DNA of 64,000 nt from Polyangium fumosum (GTDB lineage: Bacteria > Myxococcota_A > Polyangia > Polyangiales > Polyangiaceae), in assembly GCF_005144585.1 (NCBI RefSeq), contig NZ_SSMQ01000025.1:81912-145911 (forward strand). Direction: 5' to 3'. Of the stretch, positions 8,273-18,689 are shown in pieces. Position 1 is the first letter of the stretch. Each line of letters begins with the position of its first letter. Below the pieces are notes generated by a model. That model worked only from the letters and a program-made list of their open reading frames with translations. It was not told where the DNA came from and ran no database searches. The translations under genes were made by a program, and so were the position numbers.

Positions 8273-8561
8273 AGCGCGCAACGACCTTCGCGCAGCAGCC
8301 CTCTGGTACGACGAGATGAACCCCGGGCTCGGGGTCGAGTTCGTCGGCGTTATCTCGCGGGTGCTCGAACGGATCGGAGCCGCCCCCGCGTCCTTTCCGG
8401 TTTGGCCCGGCACGGAAGGCGGGCCCTCGATCATTCGCAGAGCCCTCGTCGATCGCTTTCCTTACGCGGTCGGGTTCGAGGTTCACCCCGAGCACGTGCT
8501 CGTGCTCGCCATCCCCCACACACGGCGTCGCCCCCTGGAGTGGCTCAGGCACGCGTTCTGA
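8250..8561 (+). CDS. ParE/RelE-superfamily toxin
   Basis: A 103-aa basic protein beginning with GTG. It shows the ParE/RelE fold signature: an early strand (VELHPEARNDLRAAALWYDE), a helix with FVGVISRVLERI, and the C-terminal strand pair around RRALVDRFPYAVGFEV and HVLVLAIPHTRRRPLEW. Family members inhibit gyrase (ParE) or cleave ribosome-bound mRNA (RelE). The W-Y-D-E helix favours a ParE-like type, but the target cannot be fixed from sequence. It overlaps the antitoxin by 23 bp upstream and the convergent glycosyltransferase gene by 17 bp downstream. Confidence 0.8.
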   Translation: MRVELHPEARNDLRAAALWYDEMNPGLGVEFVGVISRVLERIGAAPASFPVWPGTEGGPSIIRRALVDRFPYAVGFEVHPEHVLVLAIPHTRRRPLEWLRHAF

Positions 8562-9945
8562 AGCCCGCCAACACGAGCCCCGCCATCCCCGCCAGCAGCG
8601 GAAACGTCACGAGCCCATAACGGCCCGCGCCGAAAAAGACGGCGTGGGTCAAGAGCGTCGCGCCGAGGACGGTCACCGCGGCCGCAGGCAGGACGGGGCC
8701 TCGAAGCAGGGTTCGGCCGCCGAAGAGCGCCGCGACGACGAGCGCGGCGTAGGCGACCCACGCGTGCACCAGGAACAGGAAGACGAGCCCGACCCCCACG
8801 ACGGCGCGCGTCGCGATGCGTCGGGCGCGGCTCTCCGCCGACGCGCGCGCGAGGCCGAGGAGCGCGAGGCCGAGGACGCCGCGCTCATACACGGTCTCGA
8901 CCACGCCGAGGCCGAGCTTGCAGCGGTCGCCGCAAGCCGCGCCGTTCGATTCGTGCAGGTACCAGCCGGCGGCGCCGCAGTAGTCGAAGGTCGCGGCGAG
9001 TTTTCTCGGGACGAGCGAGAGCCACGCGCCCGGGTGCTCGGTGATGTAGAGCGTGGCCGCGCGGCCGAAACAGGCGTCCTTGCCGGCCTCGTCCCAGACC
9101 TCGCGGCACGCGTCCGGGACCTTGATCGGCGACCACGCGCCGGTGGACGCGGGATCCGCACCGATGAGCAGGTTCCAGCCGCCGTTGACGCTGACGAGCG
9201 CGCACCGGTTCATGCGCTCGCAGTTGCGGATCGTCCACGGCGCGCACACGGCGAGGGCGCAGGCCGTCGCGAGCGCGGCGAAGCCGAGCGTGGCCCGACG
9301 CGCGCGGGGGCCCGCGAGGGGCGCGAGCGCGAGGAGCGCGAAGAGCGGCGCGAAGACGAGGCTCTGCGGACGAACGAGCGTGGCGAGGCCAACGACGACG
9401 CCGAGGAGAGCCGTACGTGCCGCGATCGTACGTCGCGCGCCGAGCGGCACGGCGTCGCGCACCCACGCGGCCGCCCACGCGGCGCACGCGACGAGCGAGG
9501 CCGTGACGCCTTCGCTCATGAGCGCAGGCGTGTACGCGACGAGGCCAGGATGCAGCGCGGCGAGCAGGCCCGCGGCGAGCGCCGCGCCAGGGGGAGCCGC
9601 GCGCGCGGCCAGGCGATGGACGGCGACGGCCGCGAGCGCGCCGAGCAGAGCGTTGAGCGTCATGGCGACGCCCGGATGCGCGCCGAAGATCGCGTACGCC
9701 CCGCCGAGGAGCGCGGGGTATCCGACGGGGTAATGCGCGGCGTACGTGACGACGCCGTCGGGCCAGAGCCACGTGTAGCCGAGGCCCGCGGCGACACGCT
9801 CGGCGATGCGGTGATAGAAGGTGCCGTCCGCGGTCGGCGGGAACCGCGACGCGGCCCAGGCGACGACGGCGAGACGCGCGAGCAGCGCAGCCGCGAGCAC
9901 GATCCAGGTGTCCCGGCGGCGGGGCGAGGCGCGCTCGGACGTCAC
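8545..9945 (-). CDS. GT39/ArnT-like membrane glycosyltransferase
   Basis: A 466-aa integral membrane protein with roughly eleven hydrophobic segments. Its first membrane helix is followed by PTADGTFYHRIAERV, the first-loop acidic/aromatic pattern of dolichol- or polyprenyl-phosphate sugar transferases (PMT/ArnT, GT39/GT83). The large loop NGGWNLLIGADP...GWYLHE is periplasmic in this family. Such enzymes add a sugar from a lipid carrier to lipid A, protein or another glycan; the acceptor is unknown. The GTG start at 9945 overlaps the Maf stop codon (GTGA), so translation is coupled to Maf. Confidence 0.75.
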   Translation of the reverse strand: MTSERASPRRRDTWIVLAAALLARLAVVAWAASRFPPTADGTFYHRIAERVAAGLGYTWLWPDGVVTYAAHYPVGYPALLGGAYAIFGAHPGVAMTLNALLGALAAVAVHRLAARAAPPGAALAAGLLAALHPGLVAYTPALMSEGVTASLVACAAWAAAWVRDAVPLGARRTIAARTALLGVVVGLATLVRPQSLVFAPLFALLALAPLAGPRARRATLGFAALATACALAVCAPWTIRNCERMNRCALVSVNGGWNLLIGADPASTGAWSPIKVPDACREVWDEAGKDACFGRAATLYITEHPGAWLSLVPRKLAATFDYCGAAGWYLHESNGAACGDRCKLGLGVVETVYERGVLGLALLGLARASAESRARRIATRAVVGVGLVFLFLVHAWVAYAALVVAALFGGRTLLRGPVLPAAAVTVLGATLLTHAVFFGAGRYGLVTFPLLAGMAGLVLAGFRTRA

Positions 9946-10559
9946 GCGATCGGGGGGCGCGGGAAACGCCCGAGCAGGCCCGCGGCGCGCAAGGCGACGA
10001 TCACCTCGCACGCAGGCAGTCCCACGACGTTGGAGTACGAACCTTCGATGCGCTCCACGGCAAAACTCCCGATGCCCTGGATCGCGTACGCGCCCGCCTT
10101 GTCGAGGCCCTCGCCGGTCGCGGCGTAGGCCTTGATCTCGTCCGCGTCGAGCGCGCGAAAAAAGACACGCGTGCGCACCGTCTCCGCGTGGACGGCCCGC
10201 GTAAGATCCGCGCCGGAGGCGATGGCGAAGCGGGTCCAGACCTCGTGCTCGCGCCCCGATAGGGCCGTGAGCATGGCCCGTGCTTCCGCGTCGTCCGCAG
10301 GCTTGCCGAGCGCGGTCTCGCCGAGGATCACCGACGTGTCGGCCACGAGCACCGCGCCCACGGCGACCGCGTGCGGCGTCGCGGCGGCGAGCTTGTCCGC
10401 CACGATCCGCTCGAGGTAGGGCCGCGGCCCCTCCCCCGGCCGCAGGCGCTCGTCGACGTCGAGGGAGACGACCCGCAAGGGCAGGCCAAACGTCGCCAGG
10501 ATCTCGCGGCGCCGCGGCGACGCCGAGCCCAGCAGCAAGGGGTGCGTTTCGTCGATCAT
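9942..10559 (-). CDS. maf: Maf-family nucleotide pyrophosphatase
   Basis: A 205-aa protein with all Maf signatures: GSASPRRREIL at residues 11-21, VDERL at 36-40, ADTSVILGETALGKP (73-87), and the C-terminal YAIQGIGSFAVERIEGSYSN plus VVGLP. Maf enzymes hydrolyse non-canonical or regular nucleoside triphosphates (YhdE type dTTP/UTP, YceF type m7GTP) and are linked to division arrest and housecleaning. The residues seen do not let me choose safely between subtypes. It is the first gene of a two-gene unit with the membrane glycosyltransferase and is divergent from the OmpA-like gene. Confidence 0.92.
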   Translation of the reverse strand: MIDETHPLLLGSASPRRREILATFGLPLRVVSLDVDERLRPGEGPRPYLERIVADKLAAATPHAVAVGAVLVADTSVILGETALGKPADDAEARAMLTALSGREHEVWTRFAIASGADLTRAVHAETVRTRVFFRALDADEIKAYAATGEGLDKAGAYAIQGIGSFAVERIEGSYSNVVGLPACEVIVALRAAGLLGRFPRPPIA

Positions 10560-10585
10560 GGCGAGGTTCGGGGCCTTCGTTGCGT

Positions 10586-10620
10586 GCCTGTCCTACCACG
10601 GCTTTCTCGCCGTGACAGGC
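10586..10620. promoter_or_regulatory. Hairpin in the divergent maf/ompA-like interval
   Basis: GCCTGT (10586-10591) pairs with ACAGGC (10615-10620), and inside it CACGGC (10597-10602) pairs with GCCGTG (10609-10614). It lies in the 186-bp space between the two divergent genes, upstream of a possible promoter, and could be an operator or a transcript-end structure. Only the symmetry is seen. Confidence 0.3.
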
Positions 10621-10637
10621 CCGCCGCGTTTGCCGTT

Positions 10638-10665
10638 TTGACTCCGGACGGGAAAGGAGTAGACG
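10638..10665 (+). promoter_or_regulatory. Weak candidate promoter for the OmpA-like gene
   Basis: TTGACT (10638-10643) is a near-perfect -35 box. After 16 bases TAGACG (10660-10665) is a poor -10. It is correctly placed about 80 bases before the OmpA-like start. Confidence 0.25.
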
Positions 10666-10745
10666 TGCTGCGCGCGCCGTACGCCGGACGCGTCCGCTTT
10701 TGCGGGCACGGTAGGCGCTGGGACCGGGCCCGGATTCGACTTGCC

Positions 10746-12736
<1,991 letters not shown>

Positions 12737-12740
<4 letters not shown>

Positions 12741-13615
12741 ACGTCGTCGAATCGAGGGGGATTCGCCATCTGGTCGTCAGGGCCGAGAATGGCGAGGAAG
12801 TACCGCGCGGGCTGGCCCGCGCGCTCGAAGAGGCGTCTGCCAAGGCTGGCCGACTGTCGGGAACGGGCGTGCTCGACAGCGTCGAGCTCGCGAGCGTCGG
12901 CGCGGAAGGCGCGCGCGTGACGCGGCGGATCGAAGCGCCCGTGATGGCCGTCTCGATCACGGGCAACATCGCGCAGGAGGGCGCGGCCGTGAGCGTGCGG
13001 CTTTATGCCACGCTCGTGCAGGAGAGCCCGTTCGGCCTCCAGACGGTCGCCGGCGAGATCGTCTCGGCGCGCGCGCTCTCGCTGGAGATCTTCGCGACCG
13101 CGCTCGACGACGTCGCGCTCGTGCGGCAGGGCGACGATCGCTCCTTCACCGCTTCCGCCTCGGCGCAGCCGCAGGTGCAAGCGCAACCGCAAGCGCAAGC
13201 GCAGGCCCCTGCCCCTGCCCCTGCTCCGGCTCCGGCTCCGGCCCCCGCGCCTGCTCCGGCGCGCACCGCGGCGCCCGCACCGCGCATCACGCACCCGGAG
13301 TCGCCGCGCGCGCCCTCCCCATTCCCTGCGGCCGCGCCGGCCGCGCCGGCCGATCTCCCGACGGCACCGACGCCGCTCACGCGGCCGACGCAGCAGCGCG
13401 ACGATGTCGAGATCTACCCGGACACGGGGGACCTCGTGAACCACTTCCACTTCGGCGAGTGCGAGATCATCAGCTCCGACGGCGAGCGCATCCGGCTGCG
13501 GCAGGAGAAGGACAGTCGCGTGCGCGAGGTCGCGCTCGGCATGCTCAAGATCGAAGCGCCGACGACCGATCCCGCCACGGGCAAGCGCCACTTCCGCCTG
13601 TCCCGCAAGCACTGA
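12737..13615 (+). CDS. PPC/DUF296 (PD1-like) domain protein with Ala/Pro linker
   Basis: A 292-aa cytoplasmic-looking protein. Residues about 9-135 form a PPC (DUF296) domain: HLVVRAENGEEVPRGLARAL, GRLSGTGVLDSVELAS and a later VSITGNIAQEGAAVSVRLYA. A low-complexity Gln/Ala/Pro linker (about 145-215) then leads to a compact C-terminal domain (about 228-292) with GDLVNHFHFGECEIISSDG and a basic end. PPC domains form trimers; in plants they sit in AT-hook DNA-binding proteins, while bacterial ones are mostly uncharacterised. The C-terminal module could bind nucleic acid but nothing proves it. Translation is coupled to the OmpA-like gene. Confidence 0.75.
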
Positions 13616-13683
13616 CCCGCCACGAAAAACAGCAGCCCCCACGCCGAGTAGGCCCGAACGCAGCGAAGCGGCGTGAGGGCCTT

Positions 13684-13711
13684 AGGGTGCGCCCCGTCGA
13701 GGGCGCACCCT
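13684..13711. terminator. Bidirectional terminator-like hairpin
   Basis: AGGGTGCGCCC (13684-13694) and GGGCGCACCCT (13701-13711) form a perfect 11-bp stem with a six-base loop. It lies in the 105-bp gap between convergent genes, so it can end transcripts from both sides. No T tract follows, as is usual at this GC content. Confidence 0.6.
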
Positions 13712-13720
13712 CCCCAAACC

Positions 13721-14311
13721 TCACCACACACGCTGCGGAATGTTGATCGAGTCGCCCGCCTGGAGGGGGACGTTGGGGATCGTGTTGTCGATGATGTCCT
13801 CGACGCTCACGGTGACGACACGTGTCTTGTCCCCGATCTGACGGCGGATCGTGACCCTGTCGCGGGCGGCCATCTGGTTGAAGCCGCCCGCGAGCGAGAT
13901 CGCGCGGAGCAACGTCATGCCGGGCTCGAAGCGCAACGAGCCCGCGCGCTGCACCTCGCCGAGCACCTCGACGCGCTTGGAGTTGTACTCCTTCACGCTC
14001 ACGCTCACGATCGGGTCGGTCAGGATCTCGCCCTCGATGAGCCGCTTGCGCACGGCCTCGGCGATCTGCTGCGGCTCGAGCCCCCCGACCTTGAGGCGCT
14101 TGATGTAGGGCAGATCGACGGTGCCGTCGGGCGCGACCGTGAACGTCGTGGGCAGGTTGTCCTCGCGCACGATGCGCATCTCGAACACGTCGCCCGCGCC
14201 CACGGTCTCGTTGCTCACGGGGGCTGGCAGATCTGCGGGGCGTGGACGCCCGCCGCAGGCGACGAACGCGGCGCCGAGCGCGAGCGTCGCGAGGAGGTCG
14301 CGCCTCCGCAT
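13721..14311 (-). CDS. Outer-membrane polysaccharide export (OPX/Wza-like) protein
   Basis: A 196-aa exported protein. The N-terminus (MRRRDLLATLALGAAFVACG) combines a twin-Arg-like start with a possible lipobox Cys at residue 19. A polysaccharide export domain (about 35-110: VGAGDVFEMRI, FTVAPDGTVDLPYI, IVSVSVKEYNSKRVEVLGEV) is followed by one SLBB-type domain (about 112-190). The long C-terminal amphipathic helix by which Wza spans the outer membrane is absent. Myxobacterial OPX proteins of this short kind work with a separate beta-barrel, and such a barrel gene lies immediately upstream, sharing one base (TGATG). The start at 14311 is set by this coupling. Confidence 0.88.
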   Translation of the reverse strand: MRRRDLLATLALGAAFVACGGRPRPADLPAPVSNETVGAGDVFEMRIVREDNLPTTFTVAPDGTVDLPYIKRLKVGGLEPQQIAEAVRKRLIEGEILTDPIVSVSVKEYNSKRVEVLGEVQRAGSLRFEPGMTLLRAISLAGGFNQMAARDRVTIRRQIGDKTRVVTVSVEDIIDNTIPNVPLQAGDSINIPQRVW

Positions 14312-15747
14312 CACATGAGCCAGCGGGCGCCCAGGTAGGCCTCGAACTGCTGCCACTGGAGCTTGTCCTCGCCGATGCCGGGGATGGTGAGAGAGTTGTC
14401 GCTGATGCGCGAGTTGTAGTGCAGCGTCGTGTTGATGCCGAACGCGTCCTTGAAGCGATACTCGGCGAAGCCCGAGGCGTCGATGCGGACGTCGGTCCAG
14501 GGGTTCTCCTGGATGCTCGGCGTGTTGATCGTCGGGTTGACGAGCGCGCCCACGCCGACGTCGACGATCACGACGAAACGGCCGCCGAAGAAATACGTGA
14601 GCTTCAGGTAGCCGCGATCGCGCTCGAAGTACGAGCCGATGTACGAGTCGTAGAAGTCACGCGTGAAGCCGAGCGAGACGGACGAGAGCGTCGTGCTCGC
14701 GGCTTGTGGATCGACGCTCGGGTTCGGCGTGAGGAAGTAACGGAGCTCGGCCTGGCCGATGAGGCTGTCGAAGTCCTGCACGGTCTCGGCTGTCTCGGTG
14801 GAGCTCGGGTCGTAGAAGCTCGCGCCCCAGCCGGCCATGATCAGCGCGCCGAAGTTTTTCGTGATGAGGCCGTTGTAGCCGAGCTGCACGCGGAGCGGTG
14901 TCGAGCCCGTCTTCTCGCCTGCGTCGAGGTACTGAACGATGCCGATGCGGGCGTCGTAGAGGAGCGCGGAGCGCGGCAGGAAGCGCCAGCGGCCTCGCGT
15001 CTGGAAGGTGTGGTGGATGTTCGTCAGGCCGGAGAAACGGCCCGATTCGAAGACCGTGCCGGCGAAGTTGTAGCCGAGGCGCCAGTCGAGCAGGCCGCTG
15101 CCCGGGTTCCAGACGAGCTCGGCCCCCGCGGTCGGCGTGAAGCGGTTGTAGCTCTCGGAAAAATCGTCGCGGATTACGCCTTCCTGCGTGGGCTGGATAA
15201 GGCGCCCGACGCTCGCGTAGAGCGAGCCCGACCAGGGGCGCGTGGGCAGGATGTTGAGGCGCATGTCGAACAGGCCGCTGAAGTTGCGCTGCTGCCACAT
15301 GCGCTCCTTGCCCTCGGCGGGGCCGGAGACCGGGAAAAACTCGTTGTAGGTGACCGAGAGACCGCCGGAGAACTCGGCCGTGGGCGGGGCCTGCGAGGCG
15401 CCGCCGGCCTTGCGTTGCGGTCCGAGGGTCGAGAACGAGAACGACGGCGTCACGCGCAGGCGCATCGCGCCCACGGGCTCGCCCGCCGCGTCGCCCTCGC
15501 TCGCACGCAGGAAGAAGTTCGAGTCGTAGCCGAACTCGAGGGCGACGCCCGGGTGCAGCTCGTAGTCGCCGACGCGGTAGCCCGGGCCCACGGTGAAGCG
15601 GCGATCGGCGAGCCAGGGTTGGTCCTGCCCTGCCGCCGTCGTGGGCGCGAGGGTCGCGAGGGCGAGTGCTGCAGCCAGGGGCTTGGGGCGTAGGACGCCG
15701 GAGGCGATCCGTAGCCCCAAACGTTGAACGAGGCCGCGCTTCTTCAT
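14311..15747 (-). CDS. Outer-membrane beta-barrel, likely polysaccharide exit pore partner
   Basis: A 478-aa secreted protein. A signal peptide (about residues 1-41, ending TTAAGQ) is followed by many alternating aromatic/polar strands such as GDYELHPGVALEFGYDSNFF, GFTRDFYDSYIGSYFERD and LHYNSRISDN. These are typical of an outer-membrane barrel of about 16-18 strands, closing with YLGARWLM. In Myxococcus, Wzp barrel proteins complete the exit path for OPX proteins that lack their own membrane helix. The gene overlap with the OPX gene supports that role. It could alternatively be an adhesin-like barrel of the neighbouring envelope machine. An ATG 11 codons upstream is less likely to be the start. 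Confidence 0.78.
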   Translation of the reverse strand: MKKRGLVQRLGLRIASGVLRPKPLAAALALATLAPTTAAGQDQPWLADRRFTVGPGYRVGDYELHPGVALEFGYDSNFFLRASEGDAAGEPVGAMRLRVTPSFSFSTLGPQRKAGGASQAPPTAEFSGGLSVTYNEFFPVSGPAEGKERMWQQRNFSGLFDMRLNILPTRPWSGSLYASVGRLIQPTQEGVIRDDFSESYNRFTPTAGAELVWNPGSGLLDWRLGYNFAGTVFESGRFSGLTNIHHTFQTRGRWRFLPRSALLYDARIGIVQYLDAGEKTGSTPLRVQLGYNGLITKNFGALIMAGWGASFYDPSSTETAETVQDFDSLIGQAELRYFLTPNPSVDPQAASTTLSSVSLGFTRDFYDSYIGSYFERDRGYLKLTYFFGGRFVVIVDVGVGALVNPTINTPSIQENPWTDVRIDASGFAEYRFKDAFGINTTLHYNSRISDNSLTIPGIGEDKLQWQQFEAYLGARWLM

Positions 15748-15784
15748 GGGATCCGGTGAAGCTCCGTTGGTCCGGACCAACGCG

Positions 15785-16363
15785 TCACTTGATCACGCTC
15801 GCAGAGGGCGGCGGCTCCACGATGACGACGACAGGCGGGTAAAAGGCCGGATCGTCGGGGATGCCGGGATCGATCTGCGTGACGGTCGACGTCTCGCCGA
15901 GGATGTCGGCGTCTTTCCCGATGCACTGGTTCGCCTCGGCCGTGATCTGCTCGACGCGCTGCCGGAGGACGCCGAGGATCGTGAACTCGTGGGACGACAG
16001 ATCCGCGTCGTCGCGCTTCACCGCGAGATCGAGCGCCTGCCTGCGCTCACGCGCGCTGCGCAAGGTCACGTCGATCTGGTTGAGTTTGTCGTTCAGGCAG
16101 AGCGTCTTCACGACGTCGCGCTGCGCCCGCGCCTCTTCGAGCAGACGCCGCACGACGCTGCGCGCGCTTTCCATGCGCCCGATGTACGTATCCGTCTCCT
16201 GGAGCTGCTGCGCCGGCGTCAGCGTGACCTGACGCTGAAGGCCCGCGTTCGTGTCAGGCGGCGCGGGCGGCGTGCCTTGCGCCTGCGCAGACGCGATGCC
16301 GGCCCCGACGAGCAGCGAAAGCGCGCAAAGCGCGCCGAAGCCGAGCATCCGTTCTCGCTGCAT
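15785..16363 (-). CDS. Secreted helical protein of unknown function
   Basis: A 192-aa protein with a signal peptide (about residues 1-29, ending in ASAQAQG), a helical, Arg/Glu-rich middle (ESARSVVRRLLEEARAQRDV) and two cysteines in the mature part (Cys89 and Cys147) that may form a disulfide. Its tail is Pro/Val-rich. The start at 16363 is supported by TTGGAGG eight bases upstream. It precedes the barrel and OPX genes by 37 bp in the same direction, which suggests a periplasmic accessory role in the same export pathway. No family recognised. Confidence 0.7.
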   Translation of the reverse strand: MQRERMLGFGALCALSLLVGAGIASAQAQGTPPAPPDTNAGLQRQVTLTPAQQLQETDTYIGRMESARSVVRRLLEEARAQRDVVKTLCLNDKLNQIDVTLRSARERRQALDLAVKRDDADLSSHEFTILGVLRQRVEQITAEANQCIGKDADILGETSTVTQIDPGIPDDPAFYPPVVVIVEPPPSASVIK

Positions 16364-16560
16364 CGAAGTCCTCCAAGGGGGCCAGACGGGGTCACTATAG
16401 AAGCGGCCGAGCGCACCTGTCAACGCGGGCAGGTGAAGAAACCCCGGGAAATCCAGCCGTTTGCGCGGCCAGGGCGGGACGGTCTCTCGGGGGGTTCTGT
16501 TGCGGCGCGCGGGAGGAACATTCACGCGCCCCGGACGCGAGCAGGATCAAAACGCGGACG

Positions 16561-17988
16561 TCACTGGCTGACGAAGGAGACGGGGATGACGACCGTCGCG
16601 CCGCCGCCCTCGGGGGGCGAGAACTGCGCGCTCTGCACGCGCGCGACGACGCACGAGACGACCTCGCCCGAGAGGCCACCGCCGCCCGAGGGCGACGCGG
16701 AGAGGACCTCGCCGTTCGGGCCGATCTTCGCGGTGATGCGCACCGAGCCCTTCATCGTCGGGTCGGCCTGCAGGCCGCGGTTGTAACAACGCCGGAAGCC
16801 CGCGGCCATGCCGGCCACGACGGACGATGCGTTCGCGACATTGCCGCCGGAGACCGCTGCGCCGCCGACGTTCGCGCTGCCCGTCGGACCCTTGACCGTC
16901 TTCGCCGCGCCTTGTGCGCTCGACGCGGCCGCCGCCTGTGTGTCGCCGATGTTCGCGAGCCCGCCGCCGCCGGCCGCGCCGGGGCGCACGGTGCCGCCGC
17001 CGGCCGCGCCGAGGTTCAAGCCCGCGATGCCGCCGAGGCCCGCGCCCGCGCCCGAGGCCGCCGCGTTGTCGAGCAGGCCGAGCGGGACGTCGCCGCGATC
17101 GAGGACGCCGGCCGTCGCGTTGCCCGCGGCGTTCAGGGCGCCGAGCATCTGCATGTCGAGCTGGTTCAGCTCGTTGGCGATCGCCGAGGCGCGCGTGTCG
17201 CTGATCTTGCCGCCCGCGCCCTTCGCCGCGGACGCGCCCGCCGAAGGCTTGGGCGCTTCGGCCGCCGCGGTCGAAGCCTGCGTCGGCTGATCGTTCGTCT
17301 CCTTCGGCTGCTCGACCGGCGGCGGCGGGGGCAAGCTCCGCACGGTCTCGAGGATCTGCGCGACGTCCACCTCGTCGTTGACGAGCGGATCCATCCAGTC
17401 CGAGTAGATGGTGCCGACCGCGCCGAAGTGCAGGAGGAACGAGAACGCCGCGATGATCGTGGTGGTCCAGTCGATCGACTGGACGAAGCCGCCGCGCACC
17501 GACGCGGGGAGCTGCGGCTTCGGCTGAGGCGGCGGCGCGGCGACGAACTGGAAGAGGAAGGTCGTGTCGCCGACGACGATCTTGCCGCGGGCGTCGTCGC
17601 TGAGCGGCACCTGGAAGGCCTGCACCTGGCCGAGGCTGACCTTCTTGGCCTGCGATTTCAGCGAGGCGAGGTCACTCACGCCGGTCTTCAGCGCGATGCG
17701 GCCGGCCATGCCATCGAGGAAGTTCAGCGCGTATTCGTTGCCGACGAGCTCGAAGAGCCGGAAGCTCGGCGGCACGTTCTTGTTCGGCGTGACGAACATG
17801 CTCTTTTCGCTGGGGCCGATGGTGACGTGGGTGCGCTGCTTGATGATGCGCTCCTCGATCACCTTGCCGCCCTGGACGACCCCGACGCGCAGGACCTTCG
17901 GGCCCGTCGCCTGGTTCATGGCCCGCATGACTGCGGTCATCTGACCGGGCTTCGTCCCGGACCCCGTCTGCGTCGTCGTCTGCGTCAT
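16561..17988 (-). CDS. FHA-like / transmembrane / AgmX-TonB C-terminal protein (GltG/NfsG-like)
   Basis: A 475-aa modular protein. Residues about 30-155 look like an FHA-type domain (RTHVTIGPSEKSMFV, FELVGNEYALNFLDG, GKIVVGDTTFLFQFV). One membrane helix follows (about 175-200, WTTTIIAAFSFLLHFGAVG), then an Ala/Gly-rich periplasmic spacer. The last 95 residues match the AgmX/PglI C-terminal domain of the TonB type (FRRCYNRGLQADPTMKGSV, VVSCVVARVQSAQFSPPEGG). In Myxococcus GltG and NfsG have this order: they sit in the inner membrane, sense motor or regulator input inside and reach into the periplasm. The position after TPR and lipoprotein genes fits. Family placement is by architecture, not by database comparison. 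Confidence 0.78.
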   Translation of the reverse strand: MTQTTTQTGSGTKPGQMTAVMRAMNQATGPKVLRVGVVQGGKVIEERIIKQRTHVTIGPSEKSMFVTPNKNVPPSFRLFELVGNEYALNFLDGMAGRIALKTGVSDLASLKSQAKKVSLGQVQAFQVPLSDDARGKIVVGDTTFLFQFVAAPPPQPKPQLPASVRGGFVQSIDWTTTIIAAFSFLLHFGAVGTIYSDWMDPLVNDEVDVAQILETVRSLPPPPPVEQPKETNDQPTQASTAAAEAPKPSAGASAAKGAGGKISDTRASAIANELNQLDMQMLGALNAAGNATAGVLDRGDVPLGLLDNAAASGAGAGLGGIAGLNLGAAGGGTVRPGAAGGGGLANIGDTQAAAASSAQGAAKTVKGPTGSANVGGAAVSGGNVANASSVVAGMAAGFRRCYNRGLQADPTMKGSVRITAKIGPNGEVLSASPSGGGGLSGEVVSCVVARVQSAQFSPPEGGGATVVIPVSFVSQ

Positions 17989-18085
17989 GAAAAGGGCCTC
18001 CGCCTGGGGCGATGAAGACGCCCAGCCGACACGGAAGTTTCATCGGAAGGGTACACAACGGCGAGAGATCGGTAAAGCGCGCGGC

Positions 18086-18667
18086 TCACGCGCCGCGTCT
18101 TCGGCCTGGACGAGGCGCTCGCGGAGGGGCGCCCGGGGCGAGCCGGTCGCGGAGGCCGAGGGTGTCGACGAGGGCGTCGACGGCCTTGCGCTGGTCGTCG
18201 GCGAGCTCGCGGGCGCGGCGACCGAGGGCGGCGCAGGTGGCCGCGGCGCCGAGCCCGAGGACGAGGAGCGCGGGCACGGCGAAGGAGATCGAGCCGGGGC
18301 GGAGGAGGACGGTGATCACCGCGAGGAAGAGGCCTCCGTAGGCCGCGATGCGCGTGGCAGCGCCGGGCCAGGATGCGGTCGCGTCGAGGGCGAGCTCGAT
18401 CTCGGCGAGGAGCTCGTCGACGGCGGCGCCGCGGGCGTCTTCGGAGGCGTCTTCGGAGGCCTCGATCAACGCGGCGAGGCGGCGCTCGGCGCTGCCCTCC
18501 GGCGCACGCGCGGCGAGGGCCGCAGCGCGTTCGTTCACGGGGACGCGCTTCAACGCGACGAGGAGCTCGGCGGCTTTGCCGGAGGTCGCGCGGCGAACGC
18601 GCGCGAGGTGCGCCCACGCGAGGAGCACGGAGGCGAACGTGATGAGGACGCCGAGCGCGAGAATCAA
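18086..18667 (-). CDS. Small inner-membrane protein in the machine operon
   Basis: A 193-aa protein with an N-terminal membrane helix (residues about 1-20) and two closely spaced helices (about 105-120 and 128-150, VLLRPGSISFAVPALLVLG). The helical cytoplasmic segments are rich in Ala, Glu and Arg. The three-helix topology with a large loop after helix one recalls TolQ/ExbB/MotA proteins, but I cannot see their diagnostic residues. The TTG start is the only one before the first helix, so the true start is uncertain. It lies 22 bp after the small secreted protein gene and 97 bp before the FHA-TonB-like gene. Confidence 0.6.
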   Translation of the reverse strand: MILALGVLITFASVLLAWAHLARVRRATSGKAAELLVALKRVPVNERAAALAARAPEGSAERRLAALIEASEDASEDARGAAVDELLAEIELALDATASWPGAATRIAAYGGLFLAVITVLLRPGSISFAVPALLVLGLGAAATCAALGRRARELADDQRKAVDALVDTLGLRDRLAPGAPPRAPRPGRRRGA

Positions 18668-18689
18668 GCGTCGAGGCGAGATCGTTGGA

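Noticed and set aside
10371..10745. In-frame extension of the OmpA-like gene upstream to 10371
   Set aside because: It would overlap maf antisense and place 125 odd residues before a clear signal peptide.
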